From Teratosphaeria epicoccoides (taxonomy: Eukaryota > Ascomycota > Dothideomycetes > Mycosphaerellales > Teratosphaeriaceae), in NCBI GenBank assembly GCA_021401465.1, contig JADDMT010000003.1, positions 62,001-126,000 on the forward strand: DNA of 64,000 nt, in the 5' to 3' direction. The stretch's first letter is position 1. The number at the start of each line of letters is the position of its first letter. The notes under the pieces were generated by a model. That model saw nothing but the letters and a program-made list of their open reading frames with translations. It was not told where the DNA came from and ran no database searches. Below are positions 50,963-60,745 of this stretch, one piece after another. Both the position numbers and the translations under genes were made by a program.

Positions 50963-52306
50963 TCATGACTTCGCCTCCCCCCTTTCCTCCTTAAATAACC
51001 TCTCCGCCTCCCTAACGTCAGCCTCCAAATCATGATCCCAAAGAAACCGCTGCTGCACCGCCAACCTCTGCTTCAACTTCTCCAGATCATCCCCGACACC
51101 CTCTTCCTGCAAATCATACAACCACCCACTCTCCGCGGACGCCCTCACATGCCGCTGACTCCTCGGCCTCCTCACGCGGTCGAAAGCCGCAAACGCCTTC
51201 TCAATATCCTGACTCCGAAACACAAGCGCCATTGTCCGACTCATAATTAGCGCGTCTTCGATCGCCTGCCCGGCTCCGGCCCCATTATGAGGAGTGGAGG
51301 CGTGCGCGGCGTCGCCTAGGAGACATATCCGGCCTTTGTGGTAAGTGGGTGCTGGCGGATGATGGAACAAAGCCCAGACGTCGCATTTCTGCATCAGGCT
51401 GAGAATCGCTCGCGTGCTATCGGTCCAGCCTTCGAAGTCGCGCAACATGCCCTCGCGATCGACGGGTTTCACCCAGTCAGAGTCTTCCCATTTGCCATCG
51501 TCTTTCGTTCCGAATGCAACCACATTCATCGTCTCGCCGTGCTCGATTGGGAACGTGAGAATATGGCCGCCGTGACCGACATACATCTGGGAATTCCGTG
51601 CCAGCTCGTCGCCGACGACTCTCGCGGCGTCGGACATAGGAATGAGACCTCGATAGGCGTATTTGCCGCTGAAGATGGCATGGGCTGCTTGATGTGAGTC
51701 ACCTATCAGTGTTGGTCGCACTTTGCTCTTGATGCCATCGCATCCGATCAAAGCGCTGTGTCTTGCTGTGCTTCCGTCTGCGAATTTTAGTGTTACTTCC
51801 TGCCCATTATCTTCCATATCTTCCAATCTCTTCCCAAAATGCGCTACGCCACCCGGGACCAGCGCGATCAATTCCTTCAAATACCTCGCCCTATGCACGC
51901 TCGCCTGGCCACTTTCGCATATAGTGTCATAAATCCACGTCCCAAGCTTGCTATCTGGATCCTGCCCTTTGCGCCAGCTGAACCACACTTTCCGCTTGTC
52001 CGGCCAGGCGTTATTGGTCATGCATCTGGAGAACCCGGCGTGGATTGCTGGATCAATAAGTTGCATTGCTTTCGCGGCATTGGGACCAAAAGAGACTCCT
52101 GCTCCGATCTCTTCGAATCGGTGGGCGGCTGGTACCCGGTCAGTGGATGCTTCGATGCATCAATCTAGAAGCGGATTACCTTCGTAGATGTGGACCTGGA
52201 TTCCTTGGCGGAGCAGACCGATCACTGTGCATAGTCCGCCTATGCCTCCGCCTACGACTGCGATGGAGTACCTGCGCTCGGGATGAACATTGTATTGTGG
52301 TGCCAT
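50963..52306 (-). CDS. second FAD-dependent monooxygenase (salicylate-hydroxylase-like), two exons
   Basis: Exons 52306-52180 and 52128-50963 join across a 51-base intron to 430 residues. Exon 1 supplies the FAD loop Val-Val-Gly-Gly-Gly-Ile-Gly-Gly-Leu and Ile-Tyr-Glu; exon 2 opens with Ala-Ala-His-Arg-Phe-Glu-Glu-Ile-Gly-Ala-Gly-Val, conserved in this group. Later are Gly-Cys-Asp-Gly-Ile-Lys-Ser and Cys-Leu-Leu-Gly-Asp-Ala-Ala-His-Ala-Ser-Thr-Pro, the second and third FAD motifs, then Gly-Ala-Gly-Gln-Ala-Ile-Glu-Asp. It oxidises an aromatic compound with NADH and oxygen; specificity unknown. A mid-frame start without exon 1 would remove the FAD fold, so the spliced model is needed. Confidence 0.93.
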
Positions 52307-52771
52307 ATTGCGTCGTGTAGATGTCCGTGATTAAACATGTAGGAAATGTTTTCTGAAGAACAGATAGGAAATGTTAGATACATATATGATCGGAAGGGTA
52401 CAGTACTTGCCCGGATCAAGTCAAAAGAGTATCTTAGAAGCGAGATGGCTCTATCGGCATCATGGAACTCTGGAGGCGCATGACTGCAAGGCAGTGTGGA
52501 GGTCGACGTCGCGTCGTCAATGGATGTCAGCTCCGGCATTGATCTTCGCCGCGGCGCGTTCATCCTCGTGTGAATTACATGACGTTTGCAGGGTGATGCC
52601 TGATGTGATCTCCACACCATCGGGTTCTTCATCACGCGGCGCCCGAAGCCGCTGACATGGATGATGTAGTAGGATTCAGCTCTCAGGTCACGGCTTTTTT
52701 CTTACATCTCTCCCTCCTGTACGCCTCTTGAGTCCACACCACACAATTCCATCCGTTAACTCGACACCACC
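52307..52771. promoter_or_regulatory. divergent promoter region, monooxygenase and FSH1 hydrolase
   Basis: 465 bases, no coding evidence. Confidence 0.4.
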
Positions 52772-53560
52772 ATGGTCTCCTCCTCCTCCTCCTCCTCCTC
52801 CTCCACCACCACCCCAGACCCCACCCTCCACCAACCTCGCATCCTATGCCTGCACGGCGGTGGTGTCAACAGCGAAGTTTTTCGCGCGCAATCCCGCTCC
52901 CTCATCCGCGCTCTGCCCGACTTTCGCCTAGTATTTGCCGACGGTCCGTTCTTCTGCGACCCTGGGCCGGGCATCGTCCCTGTATACCAAGACCATGGCC
53001 CGTTCCGGCGCTGGCTGCGTTGGCTGCCTGAGCACCCGCCAATCGACGACGAGAGCGCGATTGAGGAGGTATTTTACAGTATCAATACGACGAAGAAGGA
53101 GGATGAGGGGACAGGGCCATGGGTGGGGTTGATGGGGTTCAGTCAAGGCGCGAAGTTGGCGAGTAGTCTGCTGTATGAGCAGCAGATTCGGTTTGAGAAG
53201 CAGGGAAAGGCGGAGACTGATTATAAGTTTGCTGTGCTGCTCGCAGGTAGGAGTCCAATTGTGAGCTTCTCGGATATTACGAAATCGCCGGCTTGTGTGA
53301 GACCGGGCGCTATCAGTGAAGGTTTCCATTACGAAGGCGAGAGTCCACATGTGCTCAGACTGCCTACGGTTCATGTGCATGGCTTGAACGATCCAGGTCT
53401 GCATTTGCATAGGAAGATGCTCAAGCAGTACCATGACCCCAAAACTAGTGTTGTGCTGGAGTGGGATGGGAATCACAGGGTGCCGATCAAGACGACCGAC
53501 GTACAGCCCATCATCAAAGAGATCTATCGGATCGCAAGAGAGCAGGGTGTGAACGTCTGA
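52772..53560 (+). CDS. FSH1-family serine hydrolase
   Basis: 262 residues, single exon. Residues 2-14 are a serine/threonine run from a TCC microsatellite. The alpha/beta hydrolase then starts Arg-Ile-Leu-Cys-Leu-His-Gly-Gly-Gly, with the nucleophile in Gly-Phe-Ser-Gln-Gly-Ala near residue 125, the acid in Val-His-Gly-Leu-Asn-Asp-Pro-Gly near residue 210 and the histidine in Trp-Asp-Gly-Asn-His-Arg-Val-Pro near residue 238. FSH1-type enzymes occur in secondary metabolism and general esterase roles. The catalytic triad is complete. The flanking microsatellite may vary between isolates. Confidence 0.92.
   Translation: MVSSSSSSSSSTTTPDPTLHQPRILCLHGGGVNSEVFRAQSRSLIRALPDFRLVFADGPFFCDPGPGIVPVYQDHGPFRRWLRWLPEHPPIDDESAIEEVFYSINTTKKEDEGTGPWVGLMGFSQGAKLASSLLYEQQIRFEKQGKAETDYKFAVLLAGRSPIVSFSDITKSPACVRPGAISEGFHYEGESPHVLRLPTVHVHGLNDPGLHLHRKMLKQYHDPKTSVVLEWDGNHRVPIKTTDVQPIIKEIYRIAREQGVNV
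52778..52807 (+). repeat. TCC trinucleotide run in the FSH1 start
   Basis: An almost pure TCC tract, then CCA triplets, encoding the serine and threonine residues at the N-terminus of the hydrolase. Confidence 0.9.
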
Positions 53561-54873
53561 GGCTGCCAATGAACCCCACAAACGCCGTGGTCACCGGTAG
53601 ACAGGCCGCTTATTGCAGAGTCAACAACTCACTAAATTACTATTGCACACTCTGTTACAGATCAGCATCTTACAGTCACTCATCCATCATCTCGTCGCTT
53701 TCGCGTCAGAGCCGGACAGAGCGACAGCTTGGTCGACCCGGCGATGGTCCTGAGACACCAATTTCGGCTTCTTCAGCCGTCACATCGACTTTGAACCCTT
53801 CGGTGAGCAGCCTCGAACGCGATTGCCTGCCAATGTTCCACGCGTTATCATCTCCCTGAAGGCTGCTGGCCATCGATGGTCGCGATGCGGTCGGACTGAC
53901 CTGCTTCAGCGATCTTGGACAGCTGCCGGACGGTCTGCGATTGTCGGTGTATGCGCCCAAGCTGGTTTGAGCAATGTTGGCTAGCGATGCGCAAACGGCA
54001 AATATCGTTTGATCAGTCAGTGGCGAGGATTGAAAGCCCGTCATTGAGCATACATGATTACTATTGCTCGGTCTTGTCCTCTTTCCGATGCCGGTCTTTT
54101 TGTTGTCCTCGAGCAATATTGGGAACAATATGTGGGAGAGTTGGACAATAGCTGCGCAGCAGTGGTATACAAGCAGGAGCCGCAGACGCTGCATGCGAAC
54201 CTTATCATTTGGTGTCATGGCCACCTCATGCAGAGCTTCACATTCTACAGCAGCTCACATATACACGACAGATCAAGAGACATGCCGTGTTCGTACTGTG
54301 ATAATCCGTAAGGCATGCAATTGATGAATATATCTGGATAATCATGGTCATCGGGGCATGCCTATGGTTCACGACTGATGAGTACGACTGCAATGTCTGG
54401 GCTGCAAGCCACTTGGATTGCCTCACCACGGCATCCATTTAGCCTTGGTGCGCCCAAGAGGCATGCCCCGTGGCATACCTCCTTAACGCTGTACATATGA
54501 GCAATTGTCGTCGCCCAGTCGATTGCAACTCCTCATGGATCATCCATCATTCAATTCACATCGAGCACCCCAGACTTACAAGAGTCATCTTCTATTGTGT
54601 CAGCAAGATTGGCGCGGAGTATCACGATGGCTAAAAAGAGCGATCACCCGGATGAAGGCCAGATTTGACAGGCCTTCTGATCAGATGTCCAAGATCATGG
54701 TAGGGAGCATGATACCGGAGATACTGGCGAGCACATCGAGCGAGTGATCACAGAGTAGGTATGTGGTGCGTAGGACCACCGCTTCGATTGGGAGCCTCTC
54801 CGAACACCGAAGAATTCGCAGTCCTGTCGGAAGCGGTCTTCGTTGGCTCTTCAAACTCCCTGGCATTCTTTTG
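53561..54873. other. intergenic, no convincing gene
   Basis: 1.3 kb. A minus-strand frame at 53706-54224 (172 residues) is open but starts weakly, overlaps the hydrolase 3' flank and is unrecognised. Confidence 0.4.
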
Positions 54874-55242
54874 ATGCTCGACTTCGAAGCTCCTGTCAAT
54901 GAGCGGGAGATATTCAACCAATTCACCAATAGCGATGGTAGACACACAACGGCAGATCTCTGTACCGGCGAATCATTCGGCGACTTCTGGAAGGAAGGCG
55001 ACATTCCTCGTGACTGTCCAGCCACCTCAAGGGAACAGCATCACTCCAGGATCGATGAGCTTACGAGCACTATGATAGCTTGCCACAGGCAGACAGCTGT
55101 CAGTGGTCAGGCGTCCGAGGAGCCAGCAACTCAGAGCACAGCCCATTTGCTCCCAGTCAATGTTAATACTGCCAACGATATGCGAACCGACGGTTGTTCG
55201 CACTGCAGAAAAACTTTCGCCACAGTGGCCAAGCTGGAGTAA
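54874..55242 (+). CDS. hypothetical protein with a partial C2H2-like end
   Basis: From ATG 54874 the frame gives about 122 residues, Met-Leu-Asp-Phe-Glu-Ala-Pro-Val-Asn-Glu onward, ending Cys-Ser-His-Cys-Arg-Lys-Thr-Phe-Ala-Thr-Val-Ala-Lys-Leu-Glu. That ending is the first half of a C2H2 finger, and a GTAAGC sits exactly there, so the gene may continue in another exon I could not place. No family recognised. Confidence 0.3.
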   Translation: MLDFEAPVNEREIFNQFTNSDGRHTTADLCTGESFGDFWKEGDIPRDCPATSREQHHSRIDELTSTMIACHRQTAVSGQASEEPATQSTAHLLPVNVNTANDMRTDGCSHCRKTFATVAKLE

Positions 55243-55654
55243 GCTCTTTCTTGCACCAGTGTGGTATGGGCAATAGCCGATCTTTATGTAGCAAGCACGT
55301 GCGCTAATCGCATCAACGCCGCTGCCAATACAATGCGCCTGGTTCATATTGTCTCCAATCACCCTTCGGGCTGAAATGGGACCTCCAGCGCCGTCAAATC
55401 GCCAAGCATCCTCAACTTCAAGTCCAGAGGTTTTTCAGGTGCAATCGATCTTTCTAAGGTGCGCAGTTTCATGGAACGACCACCTTCCCCGTAATCAACG
55501 TGAGGTCGAGGTCCATGAGTCAGGGTCCTCCTAGCAAGCCAAGTGGTATTTGCGTCGATAGATCCGTGCGTGACACTTCAAATAAACTGGCATCGGGACT
55601 CATGCACTATGCATTCATGCTAATGACATCCACTATCGTACCAGAGTTGATCGA
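55243..55654. other. intergenic, no gene seen
   Basis: Short frames only; includes the 3' flank of BIO3-BIO1. Confidence 0.4.
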
Positions 55655-58187
55655 CTATTCTAATAGAGCGAACACCTTCTCCTCGATGCCCTCGATCGTC
55701 TCTCGGGTTGTAGTCATTGCAGCCATCAGATACAGCACATTCCCAAGGACCCTTGAATGGATCACCGAGTCCTCACCCGGACTTCCTGCTAACAGCTTGT
55801 CGCGGAGACCTGTTGCGGCAGTCGAGGCGTAGCCAGCGCCTTGTGCGTCCTTCAGCGAGATTGCAAGGACTGAGCCAAGCGCGAAGACGTAATCGATGTC
55901 TGGGCGATGCGAGACAGCCTTGACGAAAGCCGAGGACCACATGCTCCAGGTACCGACTTTGCGGTCTGCAGTGACGGGAAAGTCGGGGGCTGGTTCAACC
56001 CAGCTCTCCTTGAATACATCCCAGTCACCACTTCGATCCAACCTTTGCATAGTATGCAGACTCGCGTTCGCCACAGCGCATCCGACCGCGTGCGCGGTAT
56101 AGCTATGTCCATGCAGGAGCGCATCGCTCTTGTCCTCGCTCAAAAATGCATCGAAGATCGACTGGCTTGCCGTGGTCGTACATAGTGGCAGAAGGCCTCC
56201 GGTCAACAGCTTGGCATTGACCACAATATCTGGATGCACGTCCAGGAAGGTGGCAGCGGAGAAGCGACCAAGGCGATAAAGACCCGTGAAGACTTCGTCG
56301 AAGATAACCGGCATTCCAATCCAGTCTCTCTTGTCGGCCGACTCCCTCCGCACAACTTCCACCAGGCACTTCTGAAACAATGGATCCGCGAATATCATGC
56401 CTCCGGCTCCGAGGATGATGGGTTCCAGGATCAGGGCGCCGATTTTCTTGCCTCTTTCTTCCATTCTGTCGAGAATCCGATGGCAGTATTTTGAATAGAA
56501 CTTTGTCGCGTGACTTCTCTTCCCCAAATCGAACAAATTATCCAGAGACTCGAAAGCCTCGTGCTGTGCGCCTTCCCAGCCCGCTGGCGCCTCAACAACC
56601 CACTGCCCCTTCCTCATCTTGACTTGCGGAAAGTCCATCCAGTTGCCTCGCCCAGAATACCACTCTACCTTCTCATTGTAGATGCTCGGCTCTGAGCAAT
56701 CCATAGTCCCAATCGTATCTCCATGATAGCTATTCTTCAGCCCTAGAATCAATACCTCGTCCTTCGCGCTCCACCCATTCCGCAGCCTCGCAGCTCGCAG
56801 CGCCATCTTGACCGCGACTTCCATGCCCGTGCTGCCGTTGTCCGTGTAGAAGACTTTGGCAAGCTTTGGGTTGCCCATGGACGTAAGCAAGGTTTTCGCA
56901 AGCGTCAGTGCTGGCTCGTGAACGGCGTTGGCGAACATGACGTGGCCGTACCTTCCTGCGGCGTGCGCGGCTGTGAGAGCGAGTTTGGGGTTGCCGTGGC
57001 CAAGACCCTGAGTCCACCAGGAGGCGGAGCCGTCGAAGGCGGGTTTGAGGATGGAGGTCTGGTGTGAAGTGGTGGCTTGAAGTGCTTGTTTGGTTGTATA
57101 GGTCTGGAAGTTGTCGCCATATGCGGAGTCCATCGCTACTATGGTATCTTTGGATCGTTCGGTGTGCTGCATGAAGGGATGCCAGATTGCCTTGTCTGCT
57201 TCTGCTGACATGTTTTGGATGTCATTGATGCGCTTGTCGTGAGCTTGGATGAGTCTGTCCGCGAAGTTCGTGACCACTTGAAGACCTCCAGACTTTTGAT
57301 AGTACTCTCGCATGGCTTTCGCATCTCGGTAAGAATCATCAAGTCTCTCTGGTGGTGGCGGGATCGAGAATGCATGGACATCACGATCGGCGAAATACTC
57401 TCTCAGATAGCTGTGATTGTCGTATGTGCTTTCGGAGAACAACGCAACGGATTGTACATCGTACCCTCTGATATGTAGCGACTCCCAGGCAGATATAGTC
57501 GCCCCAATGCCGCCCAATTGATGGTCGCCGACGAGGAGTACTGGCAACCTTAATGGACGATACAAGTCGGCTTGTGAGCTGCCGCTGGGAGCAGGCGACA
57601 GAACACCGCCTGCTGTCTCGACAATAGCAATGCCGTCTTCGTTCGTGGCATATGAGCGTAGTTCATCATATATTGCTGCTTGGACTGCCGAATCTGTGAC
57701 GGGCTGGACGGAGGCATCAGTTTGATGCTCACGAATGGGGAGGCATTTGAGAGTACCTTCGGTGACGATCTAGCAGCAATATGTGGGCTGACTGAATCAT
57801 TGAACTGATACAGGCACTTCGCTGCAACGCTGTCCGTACCGTAATGGATTAAATGCCTGCGTATGTCTCAACCGGTGTTCGAGTAGGGTTAGGGTTTGGG
57901 TTAGCTAGGAATATGTCGGCGGCGGCGGCAACGACGAGCCCTGCACATCACCGAACTTCCCAGAGCTCGTGTAGGGGTAGAACAAGCATGTAGGACTATG
58001 CTCACCGGTCATCAGCCTCGTCCAACGGCCCTGTCGACACCGGCTTGACATAATGTACTTTCGGCCATCGTTTTAGGAAGGCTCGACAAAGTATGGACGA
58101 GAAGATAGTCTTGCCGACACCGGTGTTTGCACCATACACCTGCAACACTCTCAATTTCGGCCACAAAACCGAGCCCACCTGTCTCAT
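55655..58187 (-). CDS. BIO3-BIO1: bifunctional dethiobiotin synthetase / DAPA aminotransferase (BIO3-BIO1), three exons
   Basis: Exons 58187-58006, 57856-57757 and 57703-55655 (introns 149 and 53 bases) give 776 residues. The N-terminal dethiobiotin synthetase part has the P-loop Gly-Ala-Asn-Thr-Gly-Val-Gly-Lys-Thr and Lys-Pro-Val-Ser-Thr-Gly-Pro, then Ser-Pro-His-Ile-Ala-Ala, Val-Glu-Thr-Ala-Gly-Gly-Val-Leu-Ser-Pro and Gly-Asp-His-Gln-Leu-Gly-Gly. The C-terminal aminotransferase (7-keto-8-aminopelargonate to diaminopelargonate) has Asp-Asn-Gly-Ser-Thr-Gly-Met-Glu-Val, Asp-Glu-Val-Phe-Thr-Gly-Leu-Tyr-Arg-Leu-Gly-Arg and the PLP lysine in Ala-Lys-Leu-Leu-Thr-Gly-Gly. Filamentous fungi commonly fuse these steps. 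A telomere-like TTAGGG tract lies in intron 1. It is divergent from the KAPA synthase gene, completing three steps of biotin synthesis. Confidence 0.94.
57884..57904 (+). repeat. interstitial telomere-like repeat in a BIO3-BIO1 intron
   Basis: The plus strand reads TAGGGTTAGGG then TTTGGGTTAG: two perfect TTAGGG-register units and a third with one base changed, inside intron 1 (57857-58005). Confidence 0.85.
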
Positions 58188-58538
58188 CGCGCCGTTCCAC
58201 CCAATGCCACTCAAGATATCTGCAAAATGTCGATTGCGTTGGTCTCGCCGTTCTCGAATCTCGACTTTACTTTCCCCAGTCAAAGGCCAAGCTCTCTGCT
58301 CCTCATGAAAGCTTATTTATGTACCTGACATTCTGAAGTGCGACATCCTATGTGAGGCATTGATGGCCCAATAGGCAATGCTGCAGCTTTGATGAGCTCG
58401 GAACAACCCCAGAGGTGCGAAGACTTCCGTCGCCAAGCTGCAATTTCCGTCTGAGAACAAATCACTCGCGGGTGAATGGACATGGAGCTCTGACTTCACA
58501 GGATCTAGAGCACCTCAGTTCAACGCAATAGGGTCCAG
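58188..58538. promoter_or_regulatory. shared divergent promoter of the biotin genes
   Basis: 351 bases between BIO3-BIO1 (minus) and the KAPA synthase (plus). Co-regulation of the two biotin steps through this region is likely, though no element was recognised. Confidence 0.6.
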
Positions 58539-59819
58539 ATGGAGCGAAGAGGCCAGCCATCCGGGCTCGAGTCAACAATTCGCCGGACGCTCGACAGACG
58601 GCGCTCAGCATCCACTATCCGCCAACTCACAACGAACAGACCTGATGCGGCGGACTTCTCATCCAACGACTTTCTATCACTATCGACCAACCTGGAGGTC
58701 AGGCAGCTTTTCCTGCAAGAACTAGACAAAGGCCCTCGAAGCACTGGCTCAGGAGGATCTAGGCTTCTCGATGGCAACTCAGCATACGCAGAAGATCTCG
58801 AAAATCTCATAGCCGACTTTCACAACGCACCAGCAGGATTCCTCTGCAATTCTGGGTTTGATGCGAACGTTGGGTTATTTTCATGTTTGCCACAGGCAGG
58901 TGATGTGGTGATCTATGACGAGGCAATACATGCAAGTGTGCATGATGGAATGAGATTGAGCAGGGCAGGGAAGTGCATATGCTTCGCTCACAATGATGTC
59001 TCGGCGCTACGAAGTGTGATGGTCGAATGCATACTGAGCGACGTGCTAGTACAGGAAGGAAAGCGCAACGTGTTCGTGGCGGTTGAGACGGTATACAGCA
59101 TGGACGGAGATGTGGCGCCACTAAAGGAGATCGTTTCTCTGATCAAGGAGCTTCTACCGGAGGGCAACGGCTACTTGATTGTTGACGAGGCCCACTCCAC
59201 CGGCATATACGGCAAGCAGGGCAGGGGCATGGTATGCGAGCTGAGCCTGGAGAAGGAAGTCACCGTCCGATTGCACACATTCGGCAAGGCACTGGCAGCC
59301 AATGGAGCGATACTGCTGTGTAGTCCCACAATCCGACAACATCTGCTTAACTACGCGAGGCCGCTGATATACACAACCTTCATGTCGTACCCAGCACTGG
59401 CAGCGATTCGAGCATCGTACATGTATATGGTGGCTGGGAAGACGGAAGCACTTGCGAAGAACCTGAAGATCCTGATTCAGTCACTGTACAACCAGCTGCT
59501 TGAAATGCAAGACAGGCTAGCATTAGCAGAAGGCGAAGAAGCTTGGCTACGCGTTCCGAAAGAATGCCCAGAAACGCCGATATTTGCTGTCTTATCCTCG
59601 AAGCCGAAAAACTTGGCTGCTTACTGCCAACAGCATGGGTTAGTAGTTCGTGGCATAGTCCCGCCGACGGTGCCTGCTGGTACAGAAAGAATTCGAGTCT
59701 GTCTTCATGCCGGCAACACAGTCCAGCAAGTCAGGGACCTGGTGGACACGATTCGGTCGTGGGTCCAGGGACAACGAGCAGATGTTTCGGTTGGCGCGAT
59801 CACGCGAGCGCGGTTGTAA
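58539..59819 (+). CDS. BIOF: 7-keto-8-aminopelargonate synthase (BioF-like)
   Basis: 426 residues, single exon. This alpha-oxoamine synthase condenses pimeloyl-CoA and alanine. The family is shown by Asp-Phe-Ser-Ser-Asn-Asp-Phe-Leu-Ser-Leu, Gly-Ser-Gly-Gly-Ser-Arg-Leu-Leu-Asp-Gly, Cys-Asn-Ser-Gly-Phe-Asp-Ala-Asn, the PLP-aspartate loop Val-Asp-Glu-Ala-His-Ser-Thr-Gly and the lysine loop His-Thr-Phe-Gly-Lys-Ala-Leu-Ala. The last three residues are Ala-Arg-Leu, a variant type-1 peroxisomal signal. In Aspergillus and plants the KAPA synthase works in peroxisomes, where pimeloyl-CoA arises from beta-oxidation, so peroxisomal import is a sound inference. The biotin synthase (BIO2) step is not in the window. 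Confidence 0.94.
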   Translation: MERRGQPSGLESTIRRTLDRRRSASTIRQLTTNRPDAADFSSNDFLSLSTNLEVRQLFLQELDKGPRSTGSGGSRLLDGNSAYAEDLENLIADFHNAPAGFLCNSGFDANVGLFSCLPQAGDVVIYDEAIHASVHDGMRLSRAGKCICFAHNDVSALRSVMVECILSDVLVQEGKRNVFVAVETVYSMDGDVAPLKEIVSLIKELLPEGNGYLIVDEAHSTGIYGKQGRGMVCELSLEKEVTVRLHTFGKALAANGAILLCSPTIRQHLLNYARPLIYTTFMSYPALAAIRASYMYMVAGKTEALAKNLKILIQSLYNQLLEMQDRLALAEGEEAWLRVPKECPETPIFAVLSSKPKNLAAYCQQHGLVVRGIVPPTVPAGTERIRVCLHAGNTVQQVRDLVDTIRSWVQGQRADVSVGAITRARL

Positions 59820-59932
59820 CTTGTGGCTGCTTGAAAGTTCATTGTAACCATCATACAATTCGGCCGCAAAAATGGGGCCGTCCTGACCTCCCTATGTACA
59901 TCCCAGACACCCGTTCTGCGTCCATAACATGG

Positions 59933-60422
59933 CTAAACGTGCATCGCCTCGGGCGGTGGAGCTGCGTCGGGTCAATACTGATATCTCCTTTATCCCATGG
60001 CAGGATATTACTCACGATCTGTGTTGTGTACGGGCAGATTGCGCTCGTACTTGCTGCCCCCAGGTGCCGTGGGTGGTCTGTAAGGATCTGGATGCTTCCA
60101 CTTTTCCAAGATCTCCTCAGTCTGCTCAATCAATTCCTGGACTCCATGTTAGCGGCATGTCCAGTATTTCCTCTATCCTGCCTGCCCTCATTATTTATAT
60201 CAAGACGTACTCTTTGCTGTCTCGGCTGTGTGACGTGCTTGTTCGCTTCGAACAGAGACCGAATGTATACTGCTTGACCGCGCCAGAGGTATCGGTGGAT
60301 GGTCCAGTCAAGGGCGAGCTTGAGAGAGCGACGGTAGAGCTTGCTGTAGCTGTATGTCAGGATCTGGCAGTGTCAATGAGAGATATGCGAGTCGCGTACA
60401 GGACTTGAGCCTTTGAAGCCAT
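59933..60422 (-). CDS. complex I LYR subunit NDUFB9-like (B22), four exons
   Basis: The body is exons 60363-60211, 60136-60016 and 59961-59933, joined in exact phase. It contains Lys-Leu-Tyr-Arg-Arg-Ser-Leu-Lys (LYR motif), Leu-Trp-Arg-Gly-Gln-Ala-Val-Tyr-Ile-Arg, the highly conserved Trp-Lys-His-Pro-Asp-Pro-Tyr-Arg-Pro-Pro-Thr-Ala-Pro-Gly-Gly-Ser-Lys-Tyr-Glu-Arg, and a Pro-rich end. This is the membrane-arm complex I subunit known as NDUFB9/LYRM3. The start is the weak part: ATG 60422 with a tiny first exon needs a non-ideal GTCCTG donor and a 41-base intron; another start may be used. It ends 113 bases from the KAPA synthase stop and is divergent from KGD2. Confidence 0.8.
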
Positions 60423-60745
60423 CGTGGAGGTCGTGTGAGGGCCAAGGCCCAATTCGGAATGCTATTGCTGCAATGTATTCGCGCCCAATGTCTCTCGAAT
60501 GCGCCCTATTGCAGTCGTCCTGGTCATATGGTCCACCAATTGCAGTGAGGATGTGGTACCTTGTTCATGCCGACATGCGGGATGATGGATGAACCGGTTC
60601 ATGCTTACTCATCTTGAACAGAACAACGGGCCTGCGTAGCTGCATCACATCGACTAACAGTTTTACCACTCACCTCCCGGCACAGTCCAGATCACTATAC
60701 ATATCGTGAGAGCTTCTCAAAGGCTGTTTTGCCGTCTCTCAGGTC
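60423..60745. promoter_or_regulatory. divergent promoter, NDUFB9-like and KGD2
   Basis: 323 bases shared by two nuclear-encoded mitochondrial respiratory/TCA genes. No motif recognised. Confidence 0.5.

Noticed and set aside
53706..54224. 172-residue minus-strand frame as a gene
   Set aside because: Unrecognised, no supporting splice or homology signal and weak start; left as intergenic.
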